This document shows, piece after piece, positions 17,886-25,523 of a stretch of 58,304 bases of DNA. The notes under the pieces were generated by a model that did not search any database, had not been told where the DNA came from, and saw nothing but the letters and a program-made list of their open reading frames with translations. Source of the stretch: Chloroflexota bacterium (GTDB taxonomy: Bacteria; Chloroflexota; Limnocylindria; Limnocylindrales; CSP1-4). How positions within the stretch are numbered: the stretch's first letter is position 1; the number at the start of each line of letters is the position of its first letter. Location: contig JACPOR010000037.1 of NCBI GenBank assembly GCA_016191425.1, positions 1 to 58,304 on the forward strand, written 5' to 3'. The position numbers and the translations under genes are program-made.

Positions 17886-19664
17886 GTGCGTCACATCATT
17901 CACGTCATCGTTCTCGCCCTTGTCGGCGTGTTGCTCCTCGTCGCACCTGCCTCGGCGGCGTCGACCACCTCGGACGCGCCTCCCACAGCGCTTTCCAGCG
18001 CCAAGGTCGTGATCATCGTGGGCCCGACCGGTTCGGCCACCTCGAACTACCGCTCGTGGGCCGATCAGGCCTATGCCGAGGCCATCCAGTACTCGTCCAA
18101 TGTCGTGAAGATCTACAGCCCGGTCGCGACCTGGGATGTCGTGAAGCCAGCCCTGCAGGGTGCCAGCCTGGTCATCTACCTCGGGCACGGGAATGGCTGG
18201 CCGAGCCCATATACGTTCGATCCGGCGTACACGACCAAGGACGGCCTGGGTCTCAACCCGACGGCGAACGGCGGAGATACGACCACCAAGTACTACGGCG
18301 AGCCGTACCTGGCCAACGAGATCAAGCTGGCGCCGAATGCCGTGGTCATCCTCAACCACCTCTGCTATGCCTCCGGCAACTCCGAGCCCGGGTATGCCGA
18401 CCCGACACTCGACGTGGCCATGCAGCGTGTCGACAACTTCGGCCAGGGGTTCTTCAAGGCTGGCGCGGCCGCCGTCATCGCCGAGGCGCAGGGCGGGATC
18501 ACCGGCATCATCCGGGACCTGTTCACGACCCAGCAGTCGATCCTGGATCTGTGGCGGACCCAGTACGACTACAACGGCAACGAGTTCTCGTTCACCTCGA
18601 TGCGAAGCCCCGCCAACTCGGGGTTCATGGACCCGGACGGCACACCGGGCGGCTACTACCGATCGCTGATCGGCAACCCCGACCTCCTCACGAGCGACGT
18701 GACCGGCAACGCGATCACCTCCGGCGCGTCCAGCCCCACGAGCCAGGCTCCGAGCACGGTCACCCGGCTCGCCGGATCTGACCTGTATGCGACGTCGTCC
18801 GCGATCAGCGCGGCGAACTTCGCCCCAGGCGTGCCGGTCGCCTACGTTGCCACGGGGCTCGACTTCCCGGATGCGCTTGCCGGGGCCGCCCTGGGCGCTG
18901 GGTGGAACGGTCCGATCCTGCTCGTGACGCCAACCGAGGTCCCGGCCTCGACAACCGCCGAGCTCATTCGTCTCCGGCCGCAGCGGATCGTCGTCCTCGG
19001 CGGCACGGGTGTCGTCGGCGACGCCGTGCTGGCGAATCTCGCCGTATACACCAGCGGTGGCGTGACCCGGCTGGCCGGGCTCAATCGATACGCCACGGCC
19101 GCGACCATGAGCGCCGCGAACTTCGGGCCGGGAGTGCCCGTCGTCTACGTCGCCACCGGTCTGAACTTCCCCGACGCCCTGACGGGTGCGTCGGTAGCCG
19201 GATCCGAGGACGGCCCCATCCTCCTGGTCTCGACGAAGGGGATCCCGGACGTGACGGCGGCCGAACTCAGCAGGCTGCAGCCACAGCGCATCGTCGTCCT
19301 CGGCGGCACCGGTGTCGTGCCGGACACGGTGTTGTCCGCCCTCACATCCTTCACGAGCGGGCCGGTGACCCGTCTCGCGGGCAGGGACCGGTACGCGACG
19401 GCCGCGGCCATCAGCGCCTCGAAATTCGCCCCCGGCGTGCCCGTCGTCTACGTGGCCACCGGCCTCGACTTCCCCGATGCCCTGTCGGGCGCGGCCGTCG
19501 CCGGCTCGCAGGACGTTCCGATCCTCCTGGTGACCGCCACCATGATCCCGTCGGCCACGGCGGCCGAGCTGACACGGCTCCGTCCCGGCAGCATCGTCCT
19601 CCTGGGGGCCACGAGCTCGGTCTCCGAGTCGGTTCGAATTCAGCTCCAGGGGTACGCCCGCTGA
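17886..19664 (+). CDS. Secreted protein: caspase-like domain plus three CWB2 repeats
   Basis: The 592-residue protein starts with a clear signal peptide (MRHIIHVIVLALVGVLLL, cleavage near ASA at 22-24). Residues ~38-230 form an alpha/beta domain. A hydrophobic strand ends in His101-Gly102 (YLGHGNGW) and another ends in Cys160 (ILNHLCYASG), the spacing and setting of the His-Gly/Cys dyad of clan CD (caspase/gingipain-type) peptidases. Three CWB2 cell-wall-binding repeats follow from about 293, 393 and 495 (TRLAGxxRYATA, FPDAL, GGTGVV). CWB2 repeats hold proteins on wall polymers in other bacteria. GTG 17886 was chosen for its ggag nine bases upstream. Peptidase activity is inference. Confidence 0.85.
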   Translation: MRHIIHVIVLALVGVLLLVAPASAASTTSDAPPTALSSAKVVIIVGPTGSATSNYRSWADQAYAEAIQYSSNVVKIYSPVATWDVVKPALQGASLVIYLGHGNGWPSPYTFDPAYTTKDGLGLNPTANGGDTTTKYYGEPYLANEIKLAPNAVVILNHLCYASGNSEPGYADPTLDVAMQRVDNFGQGFFKAGAAAVIAEAQGGITGIIRDLFTTQQSILDLWRTQYDYNGNEFSFTSMRSPANSGFMDPDGTPGGYYRSLIGNPDLLTSDVTGNAITSGASSPTSQAPSTVTRLAGSDLYATSSAISAANFAPGVPVAYVATGLDFPDALAGAALGAGWNGPILLVTPTEVPASTTAELIRLRPQRIVVLGGTGVVGDAVLANLAVYTSGGVTRLAGLNRYATAATMSAANFGPGVPVVYVATGLNFPDALTGASVAGSEDGPILLVSTKGIPDVTAAELSRLQPQRIVVLGGTGVVPDTVLSALTSFTSGPVTRLAGRDRYATAAAISASKFAPGVPVVYVATGLDFPDALSGAAVAGSQDVPILLVTATMIPSATAAELTRLRPGSIVLLGATSSVSESVRIQLQGYAR

Positions 19665-19737
19665 GCCTCCTGCTCGACTCGACGCCAGATCCAACCAACG
19701 ACGAGCCACCGACGCCAACCCCGATAGACTCCCGGTG

Positions 19738-20529
19738 ATGCCACACGACGGGGGGCTCCCAGGACCTGGCCATGCGGTCGACGCCGGCACCGGCACGGGC
19801 ACGTGGATCGTGCTGCCGACCTACAACGAGGCCGAGAACCTGCCCGGGATTGCCCACGCCATTCTTCAGGCCCTGCCCGCCGCAATGCTGCTTGTCGTCG
19901 ACGACAACTCGCCGGATGGGACCGGACTCCTCGCCGACGGCCTGGCCTCACTGGACGGCCGCATCCGCGTTCGCCATCGGCCTGGAAAGCAGGGACTCGG
20001 CCGCGCCTACCTGGACGGCTTTCGCGAGGCCCTCGACGGCGGCGCGACCTCGGTCATCCAGATGGACGCCGACTGGTCCCATGATCCAGGTTCGCTGCCG
20101 TTGCTCCTCGGACCGCTTGATCGGGGTGAGGCCGACCTGGTCATCGGCAGTCGGTATACGAAGGGCGGGCGGGTCGAGGACTGGGGCCTGAGCCGTCGCC
20201 TCATCTCTCAGGGCGGAAGCCTGTTCGCCCGCGTGGTCCTTGGGCTGCGGGTGCGCGACCTGACCGGCGGGTTCAAGGCCTGGCGCGGGTCGACACTCGC
20301 CGCCGTGCCCTTCGACGGCATCCACGCCGGCGGCTACGTCTTCCAGATCGAGATGACGGAGCGGGCATCGAGGGCCGGGGCCAGGGTCAGCGAGGTTCCG
20401 ATCACGTTCCGGGATCGGCGCGTCGGCCAGTCGAAGATGTCCCGCCGCATCATCGCCGAGGCCCTCCTCGTGGTCATTCGACTCCGCCTCGACAGGGTCG
20501 CGCGGCGGCGGCGCGATCGGCGCCGCTGA
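19738..20529 (+). CDS. Polyprenol monophosphomannose synthase-type GT2 glycosyltransferase
   Basis: The 263-residue protein matches dolichyl/polyprenol-phosphate mannose synthases. Marks are TYNEAENL at the nucleotide-binding strand, VVDDNSPDGTG, QMDADWSHDP (the DXD metal site), SRYTKGG and RDLTGGFKAWR. These enzymes move a sugar from GDP or UDP to a lipid phosphate at the inner face of the membrane, feeding later glycosylation outside. There is no C-terminal membrane domain, so it is the short Ppm1-like form. A tagact box (19725-19730) lies seven bases before ATG 19738, which favours that start and a leaderless mRNA. The Arg-rich C-terminus (RVARRRRDRRR) may touch the membrane. Confidence 0.87.
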   Translation: MPHDGGLPGPGHAVDAGTGTGTWIVLPTYNEAENLPGIAHAILQALPAAMLLVVDDNSPDGTGLLADGLASLDGRIRVRHRPGKQGLGRAYLDGFREALDGGATSVIQMDADWSHDPGSLPLLLGPLDRGEADLVIGSRYTKGGRVEDWGLSRRLISQGGSLFARVVLGLRVRDLTGGFKAWRGSTLAAVPFDGIHAGGYVFQIEMTERASRAGARVSEVPITFRDRRVGQSKMSRRIIAEALLVVIRLRLDRVARRRRDRRR

Positions 20530-20609
20530 GGCGGCACTCGATCGATGCGTGCCGGTACACAGGGCGCGGCATCGGCAGCGCGTTCGTCAACGACGTGCGG
20601 CAAGGTCAG

Positions 20610-21821
20610 CTAGAACTCGCGCAGGCTCCCGCTGGAGAGCGTGCCCTCGACGATCGAATAGGCATACGAAAGCGCGATCACCTGGACGTAGGTCTGCCCC
20701 GCGGCCAGGGTCGCGGCCGCTCCGTCCGGGCCGAAGAGCAGGGTCGGCGCGGTTTCCGAGGCCTTGCTCCAGGTCCCGTGGATGATCCGTCCGCCGGTCG
20801 AGATGATGGCCTCGCCCGAGCCCACGTCCTGCGCCTCGAGGCGGTTCTTCTCCGGATGTCCGTCGTTCAGGGGGCCGAATCGCATCCGCAGGATCACGAC
20901 GTTGGTCGGAGCGATCGGTTGCCCATCGGCAGCATCCACCTGGGGAGTGCTGGACCGGTCGACATACCGGACATAGCGATCTGTTCCCGGGTTGTAGCGA
21001 TAAGTGATCGTCTCATACGGGTAGTCGATCGTGATCGTGGTCCCGCCCGGCCGCGAATCGAGTGGCGTCGGGCCGCCGAACGCCCAGACCGGGGTGAGTG
21101 GGCCGTCGTTGGCACCAACCGTGGCGGCCATCGCCCGGAGGCGGCCGGCGTCCGAATAGACGTTGTGCGGGGCGGCCCGTTCCTTGATCCGCGACATGCC
21201 CGTGCCCTCGAAGCGGAACCCGTCCGCGTTGTAGACCCACTGCCCGCGGCCGACGCCGGCCAGCGTCGACATCGCCTGTCCCGAGCCGCCGACGTGGACG
21301 TAGAGCGCCTTCCACTCGGCGGCCCATTCGATGAAGTACTGCCTGGCGCTCCGAACTGGCCCCACCGACACCGGGAGCGTGTCCTGGAAGATCATCATGT
21401 AGCGCGGAATACCGCCTTCCGCGGGGGCCTGCCAGACCTGGGCGGCGGCATTGAACCCGGACTGCGGTCGCGCGGCCCGCAGGTCGTCGATCATCACGGC
21501 GATCGGATGTTGCCGGGCAGACGTCTCGAGGACGGGAAGCCCGGTGAGGGGGGCAGCGACGAGCACCGGGGTGGGCTGCGGGCTCGACGTGGGAGCGGGC
21601 GTCCGTGCGGCCGATGTCGGTTCGCTCGGCGATGGATCCGCAGATTCTCTCGAGGCAGAAGGTGCGAGCGGCGATGGACCCGCGGTTGCGGACGCCGATC
21701 CGAGCGACCCGGCCAGCAGCAGGCCGGCTCCGGCACCGACTGCGATCGCGGCGATGACCAGCCCGCCCACGAGCACGGGCCACGCGGCCCGGCGGGTGAG
21801 GCCCGGCGCCGGTTTCGTCAT
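20610..21821 (-). CDS. DUF3048 domain (YerB-like) membrane-anchored protein
   Basis: The 403-residue protein begins MTKPAPGL with a membrane anchor (residues ~13-40). A Ser/Pro/Thr linker to about 85 follows, then the DUF3048 domain. Marks are PIAVMIDD, ARPQSGFNAA, GPVRSARQYF, HVGGSGQA and the C-terminal WSKAS and TYVQV stretches. DUF3048 proteins such as Bacillus YerB are exported, and their function is not known. The start lies 84 bases from the start of the solenoid-protein gene on the other strand, so the two share a promoter region. Confidence 0.87.
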   Translation of the reverse strand: MTKPAPGLTRRAAWPVLVGGLVIAAIAVGAGAGLLLAGSLGSASATAGPSPLAPSASRESADPSPSEPTSAARTPAPTSSPQPTPVLVAAPLTGLPVLETSARQHPIAVMIDDLRAARPQSGFNAAAQVWQAPAEGGIPRYMMIFQDTLPVSVGPVRSARQYFIEWAAEWKALYVHVGGSGQAMSTLAGVGRGQWVYNADGFRFEGTGMSRIKERAAPHNVYSDAGRLRAMAATVGANDGPLTPVWAFGGPTPLDSRPGGTTITIDYPYETITYRYNPGTDRYVRYVDRSSTPQVDAADGQPIAPTNVVILRMRFGPLNDGHPEKNRLEAQDVGSGEAIISTGGRIIHGTWSKASETAPTLLFGPDGAAATLAAGQTYVQVIALSYAYSIVEGTLSSGSLREF

Positions 21822-21905
21822 GGAACTGCCACTCGGCGGCCTTTCGGTTGCACGGGGCGCAGAATAGCCGAGAGCATTCCAGACGACCTGAGCCGAGGTG
21901 CCGAC

Positions 21906-22481
21906 ATGACAACGAACGAGCCCGATCCAGTGCCCGCTGCCCCAGGGCCAGCGCGTCGTCGCAAGCCAAAGGCCGACCCCGACGCCATCAGGAACCCCGT
22001 GCCGGAGGCCATGCCCACCGATCCGACTGCTGCGGGCGACCACCTGGGAGCCGGCTCACTCGGCATTGACGAGGACGGCGCCTGGATCGAGGCCGAAGCA
22101 GTCGAAGTTCACCAGGGGGCCGTGGGACGGGTGGATGCCGTCGACGTCGCCGTCACGCAGGGGTTCGTGGGAGCGGCCCGGGGCGACCGCGTCTCGGTGG
22201 AAATGGGTGCCCTCGGTGCGGCGCTCGGCGGCGAGGTCAGCGTGTCCCAGGGAGCGGTCGGGACCATGATCGCCCGGGAGGCTCGCGTCGAGCAGTCGTT
22301 CGTACGGACGCTCGTGGCGCAGACCGTCAACGTCCATCGGCCATCGGCCGTCGTGTTCATGGTCGCCCAGCGCGTGTCCGGCGACGTGAAGGTGCTCCTC
22401 GACTGGCGGGGCGCGTTGGCGTTCGGCGCCGCGGCCGGGCTCCTCGCCGGTCTCTTCCGCCGAGGCCGTCGCGGGGGCTGA
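21906..22481 (+). CDS. Membrane-anchored 15-residue-repeat solenoid protein
   Basis: The 191-residue protein has a charged, Pro-rich N-terminal part and then six consecutive 15-residue repeats from residue 66 to 155. They share the form xVxxQGxVGxxxxxx (for example VEVHQGAVGRVDAVD and VAVTQGFVGAARGDR). The regular period suggests a beta-solenoid like that of bactofilins, although the sequence is not a clear bactofilin. A hydrophobic helix follows (residues ~168-184, LAFGAAAGLLAGLF), with a final RRGRRGG that would hold it in the membrane with the repeats inside the cell. It lies just before the polysaccharide locus. The function is unknown. Confidence 0.75.
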   Translation: MTTNEPDPVPAAPGPARRRKPKADPDAIRNPVPEAMPTDPTAAGDHLGAGSLGIDEDGAWIEAEAVEVHQGAVGRVDAVDVAVTQGFVGAARGDRVSVEMGALGAALGGEVSVSQGAVGTMIAREARVEQSFVRTLVAQTVNVHRPSAVVFMVAQRVSGDVKVLLDWRGALAFGAAAGLLAGLFRRGRRGG

Positions 22482-22494
22482 TCGAGCCCGCGGG

Positions 22495-22500
22495 TATACT
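22495..22500 (+). promoter_or_regulatory. Likely -10 box of the polysaccharide locus
   Basis: The string gggtatact, identical to that before mreB, ends at 22500. It would start a transcript about 94 bases before the wbpD GTG, giving this operon a real leader, unlike many neighbours. Confidence 0.6.
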
Positions 22501-22600
22501 CGGTGCCCGTCATCCGGCCGACGTGCCGGGACCATCCGCGTGACATCGCGTGGCTTGGGCGCATGCCCCGGACCCGCAGCAGGAGCCTGACAGGACACCG

Positions 22601-23272
22601 GTGATCGATCCGTCCGCGCGCGTCCATCCAACCGCCGATCTCGAAGCCGACGTCACCGTCGGACCGGGTACGAGCATCTGGCACCGCGCCCAGATTCGCC
22701 TCCGAGCCCGGATCGGTGCCGAGTGCGTGATCGGGCGCGACGTGTTCATCGACGAGGATGTCGACATCGGCGACCGCGTGAAGATCCAGAATGGCGCCCT
22801 CATCTACCACGGCGTCAGCGTGGAAGACGGGGTGTTCATCGGCCCGGGGGCGATCCTGACCAACGACCGCTACCCGCGCGCCATCACCTCGACCGGGGAT
22901 CTTGCCCGGGCCGCGGACTGGACGGTGAGTCCCATCGCCGTGCGCTATGGCGCCTCCATCGGCGCCGGGGCGATCGTGGTCGCGGGCACCGAGGTCGGGC
23001 GCTTCGCCACGGTCGGAGCCGGCGCCGTCGTCACACGCAATGTCCCTTCGCACGCCCTCGTCGTGGGCTCTCCGGCGCGCCGGATCGGCTGGGTCTGTGC
23101 GTGCGGTGTTCGCCTCCAGGATGCCGAAGGCGCTGCCGCCGCGGCCAAGCCGCCGTACTACGCCACACACCCGGAACTCCATTGCCCGAGTTGCGGCCGA
23201 ACGTATGTCTATGTCCCTGACGTGGAGGCCCTCGAGGAGCGGCCCCGCCAGCAGAACGGAGTGCTCTCATGA
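22601..23272 (+). CDS. wbpD: Hexapeptide N-acetyltransferase, WbpD/WlbB type
   Basis: The 223-residue left-handed beta-helix acyltransferase opens VIDPSARVHPTADLE and continues in hexapeptide repeats (VTVGPGTSIW, IGRDVFIDEDVDIG, VKIQNGALIYHGVSVEDGVF). The FIGPGAILTNDRYPR and GSPAR stretches are those of UDP-2-acetamido-3-amino-glucuronate N-acetyltransferases. A short zinc ribbon ends the protein (CACG and CPSCG). It would acetylate the 3-amino group made by the following aminotransferase. The GTG at 22601 was chosen because agga lies five bases upstream. It overlaps the next gene as ATGA. Confidence 0.85.
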   Translation: MIDPSARVHPTADLEADVTVGPGTSIWHRAQIRLRARIGAECVIGRDVFIDEDVDIGDRVKIQNGALIYHGVSVEDGVFIGPGAILTNDRYPRAITSTGDLARAADWTVSPIAVRYGASIGAGAIVVAGTEVGRFATVGAGAVVTRNVPSHALVVGSPARRIGWVCACGVRLQDAEGAAAAAKPPYYATHPELHCPSCGRTYVYVPDVEALEERPRQQNGVLS

Positions 23273-24372
23273 TCCCGATCGCCCGGCCGGATCTCGGCCA
23301 GGAGGAAATCGATGCCGTCGCCGAGGTCATCCGATCCGGGATCGTGGCGCAGGGGCCGAAGGTGAAGGCCCTCGAGGCGGCATGGGCCGACTACTGCGGG
23401 GTCAGGCACGCGGTCGCGGTGTCCAACGGCACCCTGGCGCTCATGGCCACCTTCGCCTGCCTCGAGATCGGCGCCGGTGACGAGGTGATCACGGTCGCCC
23501 ACACGTTCGCCGCGACCGCGAACGCCATCCTGTCCACCGGAGCCGTGCCGATCTTCGTTGACATCGAGCCGGACACCTACCTGATCGACGCGAAGCGGAT
23601 CGAGGCGGCGATCACCTCCCGGACCCGGGCCATCGTGCCGGTCCACCTCTTCGGCCTGGTCGCCGACATGGACATGATCCGCGCGATCGCGGATCGGCAT
23701 GGCCTCGCCGTCGTCGAGGATGCCTGCCAGGCCCACGGCGCGACGTTCCGGGGACGGCGTGCCGGGAGCTTCGGCCATGGAACGTTCAGTCTCTACGCGA
23801 CGAAGAACATGACCACGGGCGAGGGCGGGTTCATCACCACGGACGACGACGACCTCGCCGACCGCCTGCGGCTCTACCGCAACCAGGGGATGCGGGCCCG
23901 CTACCAGTTCGAATCGCTCGGCTTCAACTACCGGATGACGGACATCAACGCGGCCATCGGCCTGGTCCAGCTGGCGAAGCTGGATCGGAACACCGCCCGC
24001 CGGCAGGCTATCGCCGCCCGGTACGACGAGGCCTTCGCCGACCTGCCCGTTCGGACACCGGTCGTTCCCCAGGGGCGGACGCACGTCTACCACCAGTACA
24101 CCCTGGAGGTCGGTCCGGAGCGGGATGGGATCATCGCCGCCATCCGCGCCGGTGGCGTCGGCGCTGACATCTACTACCCGATCCCGGTCCATCACCAGGC
24201 GTACATCCAGGAGCGGGGTCTGCACGCCGATCTCCCGGTCACGGACTTCGCGGCGGAGCGGACGATTGCGCTGCCGATGTTCCCCGGGCTGAGCAGCGAG
24301 GACCAGGCGACCGTCATCGCGGTTGTTCGCCAGGCCGTCATGGCCCACGCAGGTGCAGGCAGCCCGGCATGA
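23269..24372 (+). CDS. wbpE: DegT/DnrJ/EryC1-type sugar aminotransferase, WbpE type
   Basis: The 367-residue PLP enzyme has the DegT family layout: IPIARPDLGQEEI start, SNGTLAL, VVEDACQAHGA, and the PLP lysine in LYATKNMTTGEGG. In the WbpE role it moves an amino group from glutamate to C3 of UDP-3-keto-GlcNAcA. It lies between the acetyltransferase and the WbpB-type dehydrogenase, the expected partners. Its TGA (24370-24372) overlaps the first ATG of the 23-bp repeat array that leads into the next gene. Confidence 0.88.
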   Translation: MIPIARPDLGQEEIDAVAEVIRSGIVAQGPKVKALEAAWADYCGVRHAVAVSNGTLALMATFACLEIGAGDEVITVAHTFAATANAILSTGAVPIFVDIEPDTYLIDAKRIEAAITSRTRAIVPVHLFGLVADMDMIRAIADRHGLAVVEDACQAHGATFRGRRAGSFGHGTFSLYATKNMTTGEGGFITTDDDDLADRLRLYRNQGMRARYQFESLGFNYRMTDINAAIGLVQLAKLDRNTARRQAIAARYDEAFADLPVRTPVVPQGRTHVYHQYTLEVGPERDGIIAAIRAGGVGADIYYPIPVHHQAYIQERGLHADLPVTDFAAERTIALPMFPGLSSEDQATVIAVVRQAVMAHAGAGSPA

Positions 24373-24457
24373 CCGTGTTCTGGCGCCCGGCATGACCGCG
24401 TTCTGGCGCGCGGCATGACCGTGTTCTGGCGCCCGGCATGACCGCCTTCTGGCGCCC
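24362..24457 (+). repeat. 23-bp tandem repeat forming chained 8-codon mini-ORFs
   Basis: Four copies of a 23-bp unit (ggcatgaccgtgttctggcg plus ccc, with small changes) have their ATGs at 24369, 24392, 24415 and 24438. The first three ATGs open 8-codon frames (MTVFWRPA, MTAFWRAA, MTVFWRPA). Each TGA overlaps the next ATG as ATGA. The first ATG overlaps the wbpE stop in the same way, and the fourth opens wbpB itself. A 23-base unit is one base short of eight codons, which is exactly what keeps the ATGA chain going. Confidence 0.92.
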
Positions 24458-25493
24458 GGCCGGAGATCGGGAAGTCCGCGTTGGACTGGCAGGCCTCGGT
24501 TCGATGGGGCGAAACCATCTTCGGGTCATCGGGACCCGATCGAATGCCCGCCTGGTCGCGGTCGCAGATCCCATCGCGGAGCTGCTGGCCAGCGCCACGG
24601 AACAGACCGGTGCCGCTGGGTTCGCAGAGCCCCTGGCGATGATCGCCCAGGCAGAACTCGACGCGGTCGTGATCGCTGCCCCCACGACGGCCCATCTGTC
24701 GCTCGCCCTCGCGGCGATCGAGCGGGGCATCGCCGTCCTGGTCGAGAAGCCGCTCGCGCCCACCGTTGCCGAGGCCCTCGAGATCGTCGAGGCGTCCCGG
24801 GCAACCGGTGTCCCGGTCCAGGTCGGGCACGTCGAACGGTTCAACCCGGCCGTTCGCGAGCTGGGACGGCTCCTGCACGAGGAGCGCTGGCTCTCCACGA
24901 TCTTCGCGATCGCGACCCGCCGCGCCGGTCCGTTCCCGGCCCGAATCCGTGACGTCGGCGTCACGATCGACCTCGCCACGCATGACGTCGACATCTGCTC
25001 CTGGATTGCCGGCGAGCGGCCGGTCCGCGTCCACGCGGAAATCGCCCAGCGGATCCACGCGGATCACGAGGACCTGCTCTTCGGTCTCCTCCACTTTCCG
25101 TCCGGGGTCATCGCCCAGCTGGACGTCGATTGGCTGACCCCGGCCAAGCGCCGCCAGCTCATGGTGACCGGCGAAGAGGGGATGTTCGAGCTCGATTACC
25201 TGACCCAGCGGCTCACCTTCACGCGCGCCACGGACACGACGAACCCGCGCCTGATCGGAGGCTATGCGCCGACGTTCGAGGGCGAGGTGGCTGAGCTTCC
25301 GGTCCCTTCGGGCGAGCCACTGGCCCTGGAGCATGACGCCTTCCTCCGGGTCGTTCGCGACGGCGGCCGCCCAGAGGTGGACGCCGAGGACGGCCTGTGG
25401 GCCGTCGGGATCGCCTCGGCCCTGCTCGAATCGGCAACGGGACGCGCGGTCATCTCCCTCGAGGGATTCGCGCCCCGGACTGTCACCGCCTGA
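24438..25493 (+). CDS. wbpB: Gfo/Idh/MocA oxidoreductase, WbpB-type UDP-GlcNAcA 3-dehydrogenase
   Basis: The 351-residue protein has an N-terminal Rossmann fold (GLAGLGSMGRNHLRV), the family EKPLAPT motif, VGHVERFNPAV and DLATHDVDIC. This is the usual Gfo/Idh/MocA sequence order with the catalytic Lys in EKP. WbpB enzymes oxidise C3 of UDP-GlcNAc uronic acid before transamination by WbpE. The first 12 residues (MTAFWRPAGDRE) come from the repeat unit and precede the conserved fold. The gene ends 30 bases before the dehydrogenase gene. Assignment to wbpB rests on context as well as family. Confidence 0.82.
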   Translation: MTAFWRPAGDREVRVGLAGLGSMGRNHLRVIGTRSNARLVAVADPIAELLASATEQTGAAGFAEPLAMIAQAELDAVVIAAPTTAHLSLALAAIERGIAVLVEKPLAPTVAEALEIVEASRATGVPVQVGHVERFNPAVRELGRLLHEERWLSTIFAIATRRAGPFPARIRDVGVTIDLATHDVDICSWIAGERPVRVHAEIAQRIHADHEDLLFGLLHFPSGVIAQLDVDWLTPAKRRQLMVTGEEGMFELDYLTQRLTFTRATDTTNPRLIGGYAPTFEGEVAELPVPSGEPLALEHDAFLRVVRDGGRPEVDAEDGLWAVGIASALLESATGRAVISLEGFAPRTVTA

Positions 25494-25523
25494 GTCGCCC
25501 GAGGACCGGAAGGACCCACCCGG

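Noticed and set aside
24362-24457. Possible attenuator or riboswitch before wbpB.
   Set aside because: The repeat shows no stable hairpin ladder or T-run, and it lies within an operon. The ATGA chain explains its form better.
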